Shown here piece after piece: positions 1 to 8,969 of a stretch of 64,000 nt of DNA. The notes under the pieces were generated by a model, which was given only the letters and a program-made list of their open reading frames with translations, ran no database searches and had not been told where the DNA came from. The stretch's first letter is position 1. Each line of letters opens with the position of its first letter. The stretch lies in assembly GCA_013361095.1 (NCBI GenBank), contig JAATWA010000001.1, forward strand, positions 3,131,001 to 3,195,000. The letters are read 5' to 3'. The position numbers and the translations under genes were made by a program. This DNA is from Pseudanabaena biceps (GTDB lineage Bacteria; Cyanobacteriota; Cyanobacteriia; Pseudanabaenales; Pseudanabaenaceae).

Positions 1-302
1 GAATTAGAACCTTTGACCGTGATTACACTCGTAATACTCTCGATCTTGCGGCAATTCCTGTATTGCGGAAGTTAACACATTTGCCGATCATGATTGATCC
101 TAGTCATGGAACGGGCTGGTCAGATTATGTTCCATCAATGAGTTTAGCTGCGATCGCGGCGGGTACTGATTCTTTAATGATCGAAGTACATCCCAATCCG
201 AAGCGAGCTTTGTCCGATGGTCCTCAATCACTCACCTTTGAGGATTTTGAAAAGTTGATGGACAAGATTAAACATATGTCAAAGGTAATGGGAAGACCAT
301 AA
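1..302 (+). CDS. aroF: DAHP synthase type I-beta, C-terminal fragment
   Basis: C-terminal 99 residues of a 3-deoxy-7-phosphoheptulonate synthase, the first enzyme of the shikimate pathway; the 5' part lies outside the window. The open frame starts at base 3 and reads IRTFDRDYTRNTLDLAAIPV, followed by the barrel motifs IDPSHGTG and MIEVHPNPKRALSDGPQSL. These are hallmarks of the AroF/I-beta branch, as found in Bacillus and Thermotoga. It differs in sequence from the I-alpha enzyme at 62472-63605, so the genome carries both subfamilies. The assignment is firm; whether the full gene carries a regulatory domain cannot be seen. Confidence 0.88.
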   Translation, partial: IRTFDRDYTRNTLDLAAIPVLRKLTHLPIMIDPSHGTGWSDYVPSMSLAAIAAGTDSLMIEVHPNPKRALSDGPQSLTFEDFEKLMDKIKHMSKVMGRP

Positions 303-313
303 ATCACCTTGCA

Positions 314-364
314 AACCCAAAAGATGAGTTGCGGCGCTTCGCGCCGCAACTCATCTTTTGGGTT
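314..364. repeat. Family A hairpin, 24-base arms, TTC loop
   Basis: Perfect inverted repeat directly after the DAHP synthase stop. Arms start AACCCAAAAGATGAG and end in TTGCGGCGC; the loop is TTC. No T-tract follows, so it is not a classic terminator. Confidence 0.9.
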
Positions 365-368
365 CTGA

Positions 369-385
369 AGAGCGCAAAACGCTCT
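369..385. repeat. Short hairpin AGAGCG/CGCTCT
   Basis: Six-base arms around CAAAA, next to the previous hairpin. The AGCGC-AAA-GCGCT type motif recurs at the ends of family B and F elements, so this may be a remnant terminal module. Confidence 0.6.
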
Positions 386-391
386 ATTTAT

Positions 392-1420
392 TTAATAACG
401 GATTCTAGGATCGATCCAAGCATTGATAATGTCTACAAGAATGCTGGCGAGAGTTACAATCACCGCAAAAAAAACAACGATTCCTTGGACTACGGGATAG
501 TCGCGTCCTGAGATTGCCTCAAATAAACGATTAGCTAGCCCCGGCCAAGAGAAGGTCACTTCAGTTAATACTGCGCCACCTAGCATCGAAGCCAAGGTCA
601 AGCCCAAAATTGTGATGACGGGAATCATGGCATTTTTGAGAGCATGATTAAACAAAATGGAGCTAGGCTTAACCCCTCTCGCCCTAGCTGCTTCTACATA
701 GTCAGATAGCATAGTTTGACGGAGGTTGACGCGCACAATCCGCTCAAAAATGCCACTGATCACAATACCCAAACTCATTGCTGGCAAAACCAGATATTGC
801 AGACTTGTCCAGAGGCTCTGCCAATCACCCTTAATCAATGCGTCAATTGTATAAATCCCAAACACTTGTATAGGTGGCTCTGCTCCCGCAGGAAACCTTG
901 TCCCAATGGGAAACCATCTTAATTGCACCGCAAAGACGAGCTGCAAGATCATCCCCACCCAAAATAAAGGCAATGAATAAGTAATAATTCCAAATAGCCT
1001 ACCGCCAACATCCCACTTAGTATTGGGACGTAGTGCTGCCACAATACCTACGGTCAAACCAACTACCAGAGCCACGATCAAAGCATAAATTGCTAACTCA
1101 GCCGTAGCTGGGAAAAAGTTTTTGATGATCTGCCAAACAGTCTGCTCACGGGTACTAATTGATTTGCCTAGATTAAATCGAGCTAAGTCCTGCATATATC
1201 CCCAATATTGAGAAAATAGCGAACCCGTTAGCCCCACTTGCTCCCGCAAGGCTGCCTTGACAGATTCAGGAGCGCGAGGGCCTAAAATCGCATCAATCGG
1301 ATCTCCTGGAGTGGCTCGCATCAATAGAAATACTACCGATGCGATCGCCCAGAGCATAATTGGCGCAAGCATCAGCCTTGCCGTAATGTAATAGAGCAGA
1401 GCTTTGAGGCGACTAGACAT
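392..1420 (-). CDS. ABC transporter permease, DppB/OppB family
   Basis: Inner-membrane permease of a dipeptide/oligopeptide/nickel-type ABC importer, 342 residues, about the family's usual length. It starts with a hydrophobic segment (LMLAPIMLWAIASVVFLLMR), then the conserved RATPGDPIDAILGP stretch, five further membrane segments, and the EAA loop (DYVEAARARGVKPSSILFNH) that contacts the ATPase. I chose the ATG at 1420; the open frame continues to 1561 but that extension reads through family E repeat DNA. No ATPase or DppC partner is adjacent. A matching binding protein lies at 34511-36211, far away, so pairing is only a guess. Confidence 0.85.
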   Translation of the reverse strand: MSSRLKALLYYITARLMLAPIMLWAIASVVFLLMRATPGDPIDAILGPRAPESVKAALREQVGLTGSLFSQYWGYMQDLARFNLGKSISTREQTVWQIIKNFFPATAELAIYALIVALVVGLTVGIVAALRPNTKWDVGGRLFGIITYSLPLFWVGMILQLVFAVQLRWFPIGTRFPAGAEPPIQVFGIYTIDALIKGDWQSLWTSLQYLVLPAMSLGIVISGIFERIVRVNLRQTMLSDYVEAARARGVKPSSILFNHALKNAMIPVITILGLTLASMLGGAVLTEVTFSWPGLANRLFEAISGRDYPVVQGIVVFFAVIVTLASILVDIINAWIDPRIRY

Positions 1421-1546
1421 AGTTTGACTCTTTCCCAGACGGTTCGGTATTGATAAATTTGATTTTGATAAAGATGGCGATTTGCCTACTGACTCAAAAA
1501 TTATAGAATGTGAGGCGCATTGATTCCTATTCCAGTTCAAACACGC

Positions 1547-1653
1547 TAAGTACCTTGTCATAATAAAAACCAGAACCCAAAGAAGCTGATTCGCCCGCGA
1601 AGCGGGCGAATCAGCTTCTTTGGGTTCTATATTTAATTACACCTACCTACTTA
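1547..1653 (+). mobile_element. Family E element, copy 1 (107 bp)
   Basis: Begins TAAGTACCTTGTCATAA and ends ACCTACTTA, so TAAGTA is a terminal inverted repeat and both ends are TA. The central hairpin at 1572-1628 has 27-base arms and a GAA loop. Copy 2 (32964-33070) has the same length and nearly the same sequence, but its loop is TTC. Confidence 0.8.
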
Positions 1654-1727
1654 TAAGTTACTAAACTATATTGCGCGATCGCATCGCAACTGACACATTA
1701 CTGACTCGCTTGTGGATGTTTTGACGG

Positions 1728-4013
1728 CTAGCGAAAGTTCCATACTTCATAAATACCATTGCGAAGGGTGAGAATTTGTCCATTGATACTACTAGGCAAT
1801 ACATCAATCCAAACTCTACCGCCATTCAAATCGCTAAATAATAGATCGCCAGTGTTGGAGAAGGCGATCGCTAGAGGATAATGGCGATCGCCCAAATCTA
1901 CCTGTTCTCGCTCAAGTAATAATAGGTATTCGGGCTTGCCACCACCATCAAGATTCACTGATGAGAGTGTCCATTGTTGTTGTATCAGCACACTAAATTC
2001 TTCAATGGTTAAAGAAACTTGACCATTGCGCTGCAATTCTTTATACATTTGTCGAATAATGCGCTCGATCGTAATTGGAGAGAGCGTTAGCCAATTAACA
2101 GGAGTGCCATCGGGAGGGTTGAATGCACCGCCACTCGTCACAAGGGGCGGAAGCTGACTTTTGGTGAGTAGAGGTTGGAGACTTGCTTGACCTGAAGCGA
2201 GAATTCGCAAACTGCCATCTTCTCCAACCCATAGAGATTGGGCAACTAATGCTGCGGCTTGAGTCTTTCCGTAGGCATCGTAAACTACTATTCCCAAATT
2301 ACTATTCGAGGAAAGTCCTAAGACTTTCCATAGCAGAATTGATGAGCGATCGCTAAGTTCTCTAAAGGGAGCGTTAATCCATTGATCACCGTTTTTAATC
2401 AAGCCAATGTTGACTTCATACCAAGCTTGATCTGGCTCTAGCTTTGGTGGAGGTAAAAACCAATCACGATTATTAACATTCCCTTTGCCAAGATAAGTTA
2501 CAGTTCCTAAGAGTTGTTTGGGGTTAATCGCAATTGGGGCTAAATCAAGACGCTGTAGTAGTTGATCAGAATCCTTAGGATCGACTTTTTGCGATCGCAA
2601 CCAAGCCTCGGCACTGCGTAATCCGTTGCGATGTAAAACGACTAAGCCTCCCCAAAGTTTAATTTCCTTTTTTACGCCTGTATAGGTAAGCATCGCTGTG
2701 ACTCGCTGCCAAATATGGGGATCATAATTGGCAACCATTTCCGCGATTTTGTCGCTTTTGTAGGCAGGATCATTCGCGATCGCGATCGCGACATCCCAAC
2801 GTCCATCAATGATATTTACGAGGGCTTTTTCCCCGAGATTACTAATTGCTTGCTGGGTTTGCGCCGCTGTAAGCTGTGAATGAAAACTAATAAAGTCGTA
2901 CTGCTCTTGTAAAAATGGAGATAATTGTTGATTTTGCGATCGTAGTTCCGAAACAAATAACTTAAACTTCTCAAGGGCAGGTGACCATAGTCCTGCACTG
3001 GCTAAAAAGAGGGCATCTTGATAAATTTTAGGCTGGTTTTTGGCTTCGTTGAGATTAACTTGACGCAGTTGCCAAGGATTATTTGAAACTTTATCCGTTT
3101 TTTCAGGTTGCCAAACTACAAACGAAGGTTCAAACTTCTGGGTTTGATTAACCACCAATTGCCAAGTATTATTCGATAAAACCTGTTGCCATTTGGGAAG
3201 CTCTTTAGCGGGACTCGTCCAAGCATCTAGTTCCAACAGTTGCGATCGCTGATCTGCCGTAAAACAATAAATCTGCCCATAAGTAATTCCTTCAGTACTT
3301 CCTGAAGTGGTAAACCAAATCTCGCTATATTGATCCGATGGATTCTTTAATAGAGAAAGTCTTTTTAAGGGCAACCGATTGCGATTTGGCTGTAACTTTG
3401 GCAAAGCCTCATAGCCAGCATATTTTAGTAATGGCGATCGCACAAAGTATTCATCAATCCCTGCGATCGTGGTGGTACTCACTAATAAGAGCTTCTCTTC
3501 TCCCCGATCCCAAATGGTTTGATATAGTCGAATCTCACGAATATTTTGAGTTTCTGTCTCTAAAACTGTATAAAGACTTTGATCTTCTTTAAGATTGAAG
3601 TTATCTCCTAATTTAAGCTGTACCTTGGCTAGCTCTGTTTGAATCTGTTTTTTGCTCTTAGGGATATTCCAAAAGGAATTGGTATAAAATGCAGGCGCTT
3701 CTGGTTTGTTCAACCAGCTGATTGCCGCAGGATTGTAAATGCAGACTAACCCAAACCCCATCAAAGTGGCGATCGCAGGAATGCTCAAAACAATTGCTAA
3801 GTTTGACCAAGTAAAACGATTTCGAGGATCATCTTCTACTGGTTCTGGTTCTGATGAAACCTTGAGTGATATTTCTGCCAATGTCAATGGAGCTAGTTTT
3901 TTTATAACTAACGACTCATCATTGCTTTGGCGATCGCCATGAGCCATCTGGCTATTAGCAATCAGGCTAGATTGGTTTTCGCTTGGTTGGGAAGACTCAG
4001 GCGCAGACTCCAT
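1728..4013 (-). CDS. Large membrane-anchored protein of unknown function
   Basis: I do not recognise a family. The protein has 761 residues: about 70 polar N-terminal residues, one membrane segment near residues 70-93 (LAIVLSIPAIATLMGFGLVC), then a domain of about 660 residues rich in W, Q and L with no signal peptide or enzyme motif I can name. This topology suggests an inner-membrane anchor with the large part outside the cytoplasm. The start is taken at the ATG giving MESAPESSQ; the frame is open to 4121, but those 36 extra codons translate a hairpin repeat. It stands alone between repeats. Probably a conserved cyanobacterial hypothetical protein. Confidence 0.7.
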   Translation of the reverse strand: MESAPESSQPSENQSSLIANSQMAHGDRQSNDESLVIKKLAPLTLAEISLKVSSEPEPVEDDPRNRFTWSNLAIVLSIPAIATLMGFGLVCIYNPAAISWLNKPEAPAFYTNSFWNIPKSKKQIQTELAKVQLKLGDNFNLKEDQSLYTVLETETQNIREIRLYQTIWDRGEEKLLLVSTTTIAGIDEYFVRSPLLKYAGYEALPKLQPNRNRLPLKRLSLLKNPSDQYSEIWFTTSGSTEGITYGQIYCFTADQRSQLLELDAWTSPAKELPKWQQVLSNNTWQLVVNQTQKFEPSFVVWQPEKTDKVSNNPWQLRQVNLNEAKNQPKIYQDALFLASAGLWSPALEKFKLFVSELRSQNQQLSPFLQEQYDFISFHSQLTAAQTQQAISNLGEKALVNIIDGRWDVAIAIANDPAYKSDKIAEMVANYDPHIWQRVTAMLTYTGVKKEIKLWGGLVVLHRNGLRSAEAWLRSQKVDPKDSDQLLQRLDLAPIAINPKQLLGTVTYLGKGNVNNRDWFLPPPKLEPDQAWYEVNIGLIKNGDQWINAPFRELSDRSSILLWKVLGLSSNSNLGIVVYDAYGKTQAAALVAQSLWVGEDGSLRILASGQASLQPLLTKSQLPPLVTSGGAFNPPDGTPVNWLTLSPITIERIIRQMYKELQRNGQVSLTIEEFSVLIQQQWTLSSVNLDGGGKPEYLLLLEREQVDLGDRHYPLAIAFSNTGDLLFSDLNGGRVWIDVLPSSINGQILTLRNGIYEVWNFR

Positions 4014-4051
4014 GCTCAATATCACAGATCTTAGACTGCCATAGCGTACCA

Positions 4052-4094
4052 CATGAAATAAGAGGCGGCGCAACGTGCCGCCTCTTATTTCATG
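4052..4094. repeat. Hairpin with CATGAAATAAGAGGCGGC arms
   Basis: Eighteen-base perfect arms with a centre of GCAACGT, a slightly decayed form of the usual GCGC-NNN-GCGC core. Lies upstream of the 761-residue gene and supplies its spurious N-terminal extension. Confidence 0.85.
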
Positions 4095-4097
4095 AAA

Positions 4098-4148
4098 AAC
4101 CCAAAAGAGTAATGGCGACAAGTTGCGCCGCCATTACTCTTTTGGGTT
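4098..4148. repeat. Family A hairpin with eroded centre
   Basis: Arms start AACCCAAAAGAGTAATGGCG. The 11-base centre (ACAAGTTGCGC) no longer pairs fully, unlike the usual three-base loop. It abuts the TA of the next element. Confidence 0.85.
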
Positions 4149-4248
4149 ACAGCCATTTCCGATCAAACGAACCACAAGAATTTTTAAAAGTGTTGCAAAG
4201 CAACACTTTTAAAAATTCTTGGTTCGGATTTAAGTGCAAAGCCCTGTA
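4148..4248 (-). mobile_element. Family B element (101 bp), reverse orientation
   Basis: Ends TACAG and CTGTA. Central hairpin 4176-4220 has 21-base arms ending GTGTTGC and an AAA loop, enclosed by the imperfect CGAACC/GGTTCG pair. Relative to the copies at 55206 and 56677 it is inverted: the GATCAAAC box lies on the left. Confidence 0.75.
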
Positions 4249-4270
4249 ACGCTTGCTATCGTCAACTAAC

Positions 4271-5362
4271 TTAAGCTTCATCTTCATCTTCTAAATCAGA
4301 ATTTAGGTTTTGATGCTCACTGCGGCGCGACTCTCGGCGATAGCGTTTTTTTAAAAGCCTTGGCTCTTGCTGTTGCTTGCCTTCGGTACTGTCTTTGACT
4401 TTGGTTGCAGCATCAACACTCGCTGTATTTTTTTGCTTTTGTTGACTAGCGATCGCCTCATCTAAATAAGCTAAGTAATGCTCATAGCGCTCCCAGTCAC
4501 CCCGCACCACACAGTCTGGCTCATCCCGACGATGTAAACAATTATGAAAATGACAAAGTGTTCCAGCTTCTAGTCTTTGCCTTGCTTCAGGAAAACAACT
4601 GGCTAGATCTTGCGGTGTATTAATCAAATTAGGCTGCATAAAGCCAGGGGTATCCGCTAGATAGCCGCCCGCAGGCAATGTAAACAGCTCGACATGGCGG
4701 GTGGTATGTTTGCCATGACCTAGCCTTTGTGAGACTTCGCCCACACGGACTTGGAGGTTAGGAATTAGCAAATTAATCAGGCTCGACTTGCCCACACCTG
4801 ACATTCCTGCCGCTACCGTCACGCCTGTTTGTAAATGCCGTGCTAAGTCATCTAGCCCTTGATGAGTGTAAGTACTGATGGCGATGGGATCGTAGCCCCA
4901 AGCGTTTAGGCGATCGCGCCACCCTTGCCATGTCAGATCATCGACTAGATCGCGTTTATTCAAACATAGCAAAACGTCAACTTCAGTGCTTTCCGCTTTT
5001 ACCAAAAATCGACTTAACTGATGCGGATCAAGAGTGGGTTCAGCCAAAGAAAAAACTAGCAAAATACGATCAACATTTGCCACCATCGGGCGGTCTAACA
5101 AATTGCGCCGTGGTGATACTTCCGAAATTGCCCCTCTTCCTCCTTGCCAGTCAGGTTCTTCGACGGTAACGCGATCGCCCACACAAATTTGCTGACCAAT
5201 TTTTTTGAGGCGAGCGCGTCTAGTGCAGAGCAATTCGTAGACAGTATGGGTATAGGTCTGTCCAAATTCATCTAGTAATTCTATGGAAAAGTAATGATCT
5301 AGCATGACACGATAAAAGTTGGCTTGCACCGCCAAGACCGTACCTGTCAAGTCCAGCATCAT
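4271..5362 (-). CDS. rsgA: Ribosome small subunit-dependent GTPase A
   Basis: Circularly permuted GTPase that checks late 30S assembly. Order seen: N-terminal OB-like domain, G4 motif LNKRDLV, Walker A GMSGVGKSSLIN, switch and G3 region (GHGKHTTRH, DTPGF), then a zinc-binding segment with Cys/His ligands CHFHNCLHRRDEPDC. The C-terminus is a basic/acidic tail longer than usual. The start ATGATG overlaps the TGA of the upstream TusA-like gene by four bases, implying translational coupling. Length 363 residues fits the family. Confidence 0.95.
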   Translation of the reverse strand: MMLDLTGTVLAVQANFYRVMLDHYFSIELLDEFGQTYTHTVYELLCTRRARLKKIGQQICVGDRVTVEEPDWQGGRGAISEVSPRRNLLDRPMVANVDRILLVFSLAEPTLDPHQLSRFLVKAESTEVDVLLCLNKRDLVDDLTWQGWRDRLNAWGYDPIAISTYTHQGLDDLARHLQTGVTVAAGMSGVGKSSLINLLIPNLQVRVGEVSQRLGHGKHTTRHVELFTLPAGGYLADTPGFMQPNLINTPQDLASCFPEARQRLEAGTLCHFHNCLHRRDEPDCVVRGDWERYEHYLAYLDEAIASQQKQKNTASVDAATKVKDSTEGKQQQEPRLLKKRYRRESRRSEHQNLNSDLEDEDEA

Positions 5363-5595
5363 GCTTTTTGAACTGTCAATGCAAAGAAGCGATCGCGTTC
5401 TTCGAGCTGCTTAATATGATGACCATCAGAGATCAAACTATTAGGAACTTGCTCAATAGGCTCGCCCGCATCTAGCAGCACTTCTAATAATTGTCCAGAC
5501 TGCAACTTTTCTAAATGCAGTTTGGCACGCACAAAGCTAAGCGGACAGGGAACGCCGCGTAAATCAATCGATTTGTCTATCTGAAGAATGCACAT
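5359..5595 (-). CDS. TusA/SirA-family sulfur carrier protein
   Basis: A 78-residue protein of the SirA/TusA/YedF fold. The family's cysteine motif is present as LRGVPCPLSFVRAK, where the CP cysteine carries persulfide sulfur. These proteins relay sulfur for tRNA thiolation or other thio-cofactors. It overlaps rsgA through ATGA and is probably co-transcribed with it. Which member of the family it matches functionally cannot be told from sequence. Confidence 0.88.
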   Translation of the reverse strand: MCILQIDKSIDLRGVPCPLSFVRAKLHLEKLQSGQLLEVLLDAGEPIEQVPNSLISDGHHIKQLEERDRFFALTVQKA

Positions 5596-5646
5596 AACAA
5601 CTCTAATTGCCTATATATTCTTGTTTATCAAAAAGTGGAATAGAGA

Positions 5647-5756
5647 AGCAATCCTCATTATAAAAATTGGTTTTTTAAAGCAAGCCGTAGGCTTGCTTTA
5701 AAAAACCAATTTTGGGATTTTCAGCGCCGAAGGCGCTGAAAATCCCAAAATTGCTT
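5647..5756. mobile_element. Family C element, copy 2
   Basis: Two overlapping hairpins sharing CCAATTTT: 5663-5713 (24-base arms, GTA loop) and 5707-5753 (22-base arms, GAA loop). The left end reads AGCAATCCTCATTAT, close to the AGCAATTCTCATTAT end of copy 1; the right end is short (AATTGCT). Lies between the tusA-like gene and dnaJ. Confidence 0.7.
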
Positions 5757-5783
5757 GGAGCAGAGAGCAAAGCTCTCTGCTCC
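5757..5783. repeat. Hairpin GGAGCAGAGAGC, AAA loop
   Basis: Perfect 12-base arms. A T-rich run follows on the plus strand, but the flanking genes both read leftward, so a terminator role for them is unlikely. Confidence 0.8.
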
Positions 5784-5788
5784 ATTTT

Positions 5789-6916
5789 TTATTTTTGATT
5801 GCCAAAGATGCTACCAAGCATATCGCCAATACCACCCTTAGCGGCATTTCCTTGCTGCTTCTCTTTCAGCTTTTCTAGCACTTCACGTTCTTCGCTAGAA
5901 ATCTTAGTAGGAATGTCTACCTTAACTTTGATCAGATGATCACCACGAGCCACAGGATTTCCTAATTTGGGAACACCTAAGCTTTCTAAGGTCAGTACCG
6001 TATCAGGTTGAGTGCCGACAGGGATGGTCAAGGGCTTTTTACCATCGACAGTATTAATCGAAATTTTGTCGCCAAGGATAGCTTGCAAATAGCTAATCTT
6101 TAACTCTGACAGAATGTTAATACCTTCGCGCTCAAACTCATCATCGGCTTGGACAAACAGGTAAACATAGAGATCACCAGATGGGCCGCCGCGTTGCCCT
6201 GCATCGCCTTCGCTAGATACCCGTAATCTTGTACCGCTATCAACTCCCGCAGGAATTGTGATTTTTAGCTTTTTAGTAACTTGATTTAGTCCGAGACCAT
6301 TACAGCTTTCGCACTTGTCTTCGATAGTTTGCCCAGTCCCATTGCAGGTTGGGCAAGTGGAAACCTGTGTGAAACTACCAAAAGGTGTGCGCGTAGCTCG
6401 GCGAACTTGACCACTTCCGCTACAAGTACCACAAGTGCGTGGTCTAGTGCCAGCCTTTGCTCCTGAACCACTACAAGTGCCACAGGTCTCTAGATGGGAA
6501 ATCTTGATTTGCTTTTCGCCACCAAATACAGCTTCACGGAACTCTAGCTTTAAATCAAAGCGTAGATCTTCGCCTCTGGTGGGGCCACTACGCCGCCGCG
6601 CTTGCTGCTGACCAGTGTTAGAAAATCCACTAAAGAAGCTTTCAAAGATATCGGCAAAGCCGCCCATATCTCCCATATCAGGTGCGCCGCCGCCGCTTGA
6701 TACACCAGCTTCACCAAATCGGTCATACCTTGCACGAGTTTCTGGTTCTGAGAGAACCTCGTAAGCACGATTAATTTCTTTAAACCGCTCATCTGCCCCC
6801 GCTTCTTTGTTAACATCGGGGTGATATTTTCGAGCTAAACGTCGATATGCTCGTTTGATTTCCTCTTTGTCAGTATTTCGCTCAACGCCAAGGATTTCGT
6901 AATAATCACGCGCCAT
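5789..6916 (-). CDS. dnaJ: Molecular chaperone DnaJ
   Basis: Type I J-protein co-chaperone of DnaK, 375 residues. J domain at residues 1-70 with the HPD motif (YHPDVNK), a Gly/Phe-rich linker ([14 protein letters not shown]), four CxxCxGxG zinc motifs ([32 protein letters not shown]) and the C-terminal substrate-binding domains. It has its own start with no grpE or dnaK beside it. No CIRCE operator is visible upstream. Confidence 0.97.
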   Translation of the reverse strand: MARDYYEILGVERNTDKEEIKRAYRRLARKYHPDVNKEAGADERFKEINRAYEVLSEPETRARYDRFGEAGVSSGGGAPDMGDMGGFADIFESFFSGFSNTGQQQARRRSGPTRGEDLRFDLKLEFREAVFGGEKQIKISHLETCGTCSGSGAKAGTRPRTCGTCSGSGQVRRATRTPFGSFTQVSTCPTCNGTGQTIEDKCESCNGLGLNQVTKKLKITIPAGVDSGTRLRVSSEGDAGQRGGPSGDLYVYLFVQADDEFEREGINILSELKISYLQAILGDKISINTVDGKKPLTIPVGTQPDTVLTLESLGVPKLGNPVARGDHLIKVKVDIPTKISSEEREVLEKLKEKQQGNAAKGGIGDMLGSIFGNQK

Positions 6917-7067
6917 AGGGGGTTTCTCTGTCGCCTAAAGGATATATAGACAATTATTCTAGTTTAACTAACGTAGCATCTAATCGTCAGTTCGGGTGCA
7001 TAAAAAGAGTACGTTTTACCGCACTTATTAGCTTTGATTGCAAAGCTAGTATTAGCTGGTACAAACC

Positions 7068-7122
7068 AAAACCCAAGAAACAAGTTGCGGCGCTTTGCGC
7101 TGCAACTTGTTTCTTGGGTTTT
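7068..7122. repeat. Family A hairpin, 26-base arms, TTT loop
   Basis: Arms start AAAACCCAAGAAACAAG; the core is GCGGCGC-TTT-GCGCTGC with one wobble pair. Located in the dnaJ-ferredoxin gap. Confidence 0.9.
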
Positions 7123-7181
7123 ATGTCGTAAGCAAAACTTACTTTACTTACGATTTCTTAAAGCCCCAAAAATTCTGTACT

Positions 7182-7226
7182 CCCCAAATATAGTTGCGGC
7201 GCTTCGCGCCGCAACTATATTTGGGG
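7182..7226. repeat. Hairpin CCCCAAATATAG, TTC loop
   Basis: Perfect 21-base arms with the standard GCGGCGC core. Ends eight bases before the ferredoxin stop codon. Confidence 0.9.
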
Positions 7227-7233
7227 GCTGAGC

Positions 7234-7533
7234 TTATGGCTTAGTCTTTACACTGACATTGCCTTGATTTACTAGAGTTTGGCAGGCAAGACGATAGTTT
7301 TGAGGCTTGTTCTTTAGTTTTTTTAGTTCAAAATCAGTTTTTGGAGAGAGATTTTCTTCACCCTCGACAATCTCGACAACACAGGTGGCACATTGACCGT
7401 AGCCATTACAATTGGTTAACTTGGCGACAAATTTGTAAATATCTATATTGTTTTCAAGGGCTTTCATGCGAAGGTTTGCCCCATCCATCGCGATCGCTTC
7501 TTTGCCTTCATTTACAAATGTAATGGTTGCCAT
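7234..7533 (-). CDS. 2Fe-2S ferredoxin
   Basis: Ferredoxin-like electron carrier of 99 residues. The cluster ligands appear as [10 protein letters not shown] plus a distal Cys in LACQ, i.e. a C-x5-C-x2-C spacing with a fourth Cys near residue 84. The start ATG gives [10 protein letters not shown]. It is a stand-alone gene between dnaJ and a LOG-family gene. Its redox partner is unknown; it is not the canonical PetF, whose cluster motif is CRAGACSTC. Confidence 0.85.
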   Translation of the reverse strand: MATITFVNEGKEAIAMDGANLRMKALENNIDIYKFVAKLTNCNGYGQCATCVVEIVEGEENLSPKTDFELKKLKNKPQNYRLACQTLVNQGNVSVKTKP

Positions 7534-7639
7534 AGGAGAGTATTAGCTTTTTGTTAACTTTTGTTACTACATCAGTATCGTACGAAGTGGCAAGTTATAG
7601 CAATTAGCTAGAGAAGTTTAATAGGTATAAAATCACACT

Positions 7640-8710
7640 ATGGCAAAAACACCATCGGATCTAGATATTGCAGCTTTAGCAGATGACTTGCACAAGTTAG
7701 CCGATCGCCTAGCGGCAGATAAACATGGAGATCTAATCTATGACGCATTAAAAGCGATCGTCCAAATTGAACGTGGCGATACAGAGCGCTCAGATTGGAA
7801 AATCTTGGCGGGTTCTTTGCAAGATATGCAAAAGGCGATCGCGATGTTCTTTCCCCATCGCTTTCAGCGTAAGGTCAGCATTTTTGGCTCAGCGCGTACA
7901 GATCAGAATATACCTGAGTATAAACAAGCTTTTGAGTTTGCCCAAAAAATTACGATGCTGGGTTTTATGGTAATTACGGGAGCAGGGGGCGGCATTATGG
8001 CGGCTGGCAATGAGGGGGCAGGGGATAATTCTTTTGGGCTAAATATTAATTTGCCCTTTGAGCAGTCTAGTAATGCTTTTGTGTCTGAGGCTTCCCGTTT
8101 GGTTGGATTTCGCTATTTCTTTACTCGCAAATTGTATTTTGTCAAAGAAAGCGATGCGATCGCGCTATTTCCAGGAGGATTTGGTACTCAGGATGAATTT
8201 TTTGAATGCTTGACTCTTTGCCAGACTGGTCGCACAAGTCCTCGTCCCATTGTATTAATGGATAAACTGGGGGGCGACTATTGGCACAACTGGGAGCATT
8301 TTGTCCAAAATAATTTGTTGGACAGAGGACTGATCAATGCTGAAGATTGCAGTCTGTACAAAATTACAGATGATGTGGATCAGGCTTGTCAGTTTATTAA
8401 TTCTTTTTATAGCGTTTATCACTCTTGTCGATGGGTGGGTGATATTTTTGTGATTCGCTTAAATATGGCGATCGCTGATGAGCATCTAAATCGTTTAAAT
8501 GAGAATTTTAGCGATATTTTGACAAGGGGGAAAATTGAACGGAGTTCAGCTTTGCCGAAGGAAGTAAATGAATCACATATTCTCAATTTGCCAAGATTAA
8601 TAATGCACTTTAACCAACGAGATCTCGGAAGGTTATATGAACTAATCGCGGCGATTAATGATACTTGCGGCACTGGCAATCCCCTGCTTTGCCATCCTGA
8701 ACAACGCTAA
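7640..8710 (+). CDS. LOG-family protein (Rossmann fold nucleotide-binding)
   Basis: Member of the LOG / 'lysine decarboxylase-like' family, which includes cytokinin riboside-5'-monophosphate phosphoribohydrolases. The two diagnostic motifs are GAGGGIMAAGNEGA and PGGFGTQDEFFE. At 356 residues it is longer than plant LOGs (about 215), with an N-terminal extension of about 80 residues and a C-terminal tail. A real nucleotide-5'-monophosphate substrate is likely, but cytokinin activity cannot be inferred. Confidence 0.88.
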   Translation: MAKTPSDLDIAALADDLHKLADRLAADKHGDLIYDALKAIVQIERGDTERSDWKILAGSLQDMQKAIAMFFPHRFQRKVSIFGSARTDQNIPEYKQAFEFAQKITMLGFMVITGAGGGIMAAGNEGAGDNSFGLNINLPFEQSSNAFVSEASRLVGFRYFFTRKLYFVKESDAIALFPGGFGTQDEFFECLTLCQTGRTSPRPIVLMDKLGGDYWHNWEHFVQNNLLDRGLINAEDCSLYKITDDVDQACQFINSFYSVYHSCRWVGDIFVIRLNMAIADEHLNRLNENFSDILTRGKIERSSALPKEVNESHILNLPRLIMHFNQRDLGRLYELIAAINDTCGTGNPLLCHPEQR

Positions 8711-8732
8711 AAATGTCGTCCTCGGCACATCC

Positions 8733-8787
8733 AAAAACCAAACAGAGTGAGGCGGCGCGGAGCGCCGCCTCACTCTGTTTGGGTTTT
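8733..8787. repeat. Family A hairpin, GGA loop
   Basis: Arms AAAACC..AACAGAGTGAGGCGGCGC with one mismatch, 26 bases long. The flank TTTTATGTCCTAAC is shared with other family A copies. Confidence 0.88.
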
Positions 8788-8817
8788 ATGTCCTAACATG
8801 AATAGCGAAAGCTAGCT

Positions 8818-8912
8818 ACTCCCTTCCCAGTGAAAAATTAGACGTGGCGGCGCGAAGCGCCGCCACGCTAGTTCTGGGTTTTTAATGTCTATTGTGTTTT
8901 TGGGATTTGCTC
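8818..8912 (+). mobile_element. Family D element, copy 1 (95 bp)
   Basis: Left end ACTCCCTTCCCAGTG after a T, so the boundary is TA. Central hairpin 8843-8867, arms CGTGGCGGCGC, loop GAA. Almost identical to copy 2 (24416-24510) except that the loop is inverted and the right end has decayed. Confidence 0.75.
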
Positions 8913-8969
8913 ATTTTGCAGCCAAGGTTCCTCCTATTCAATTAACTGAATCAACGACTGACGGAAATA

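Noticed and set aside
314..364. Family A hairpins as ordinary Rho-independent terminators
   Set aside because: Most have no T-tract, and many lie between tandem or divergent genes. Only those at 13042 and 23330 have terminator-like tails.
5789..6936. CIRCE or heat-shock operator upstream of dnaJ
   Set aside because: No TTAGCACTC-type inverted repeat is found upstream.
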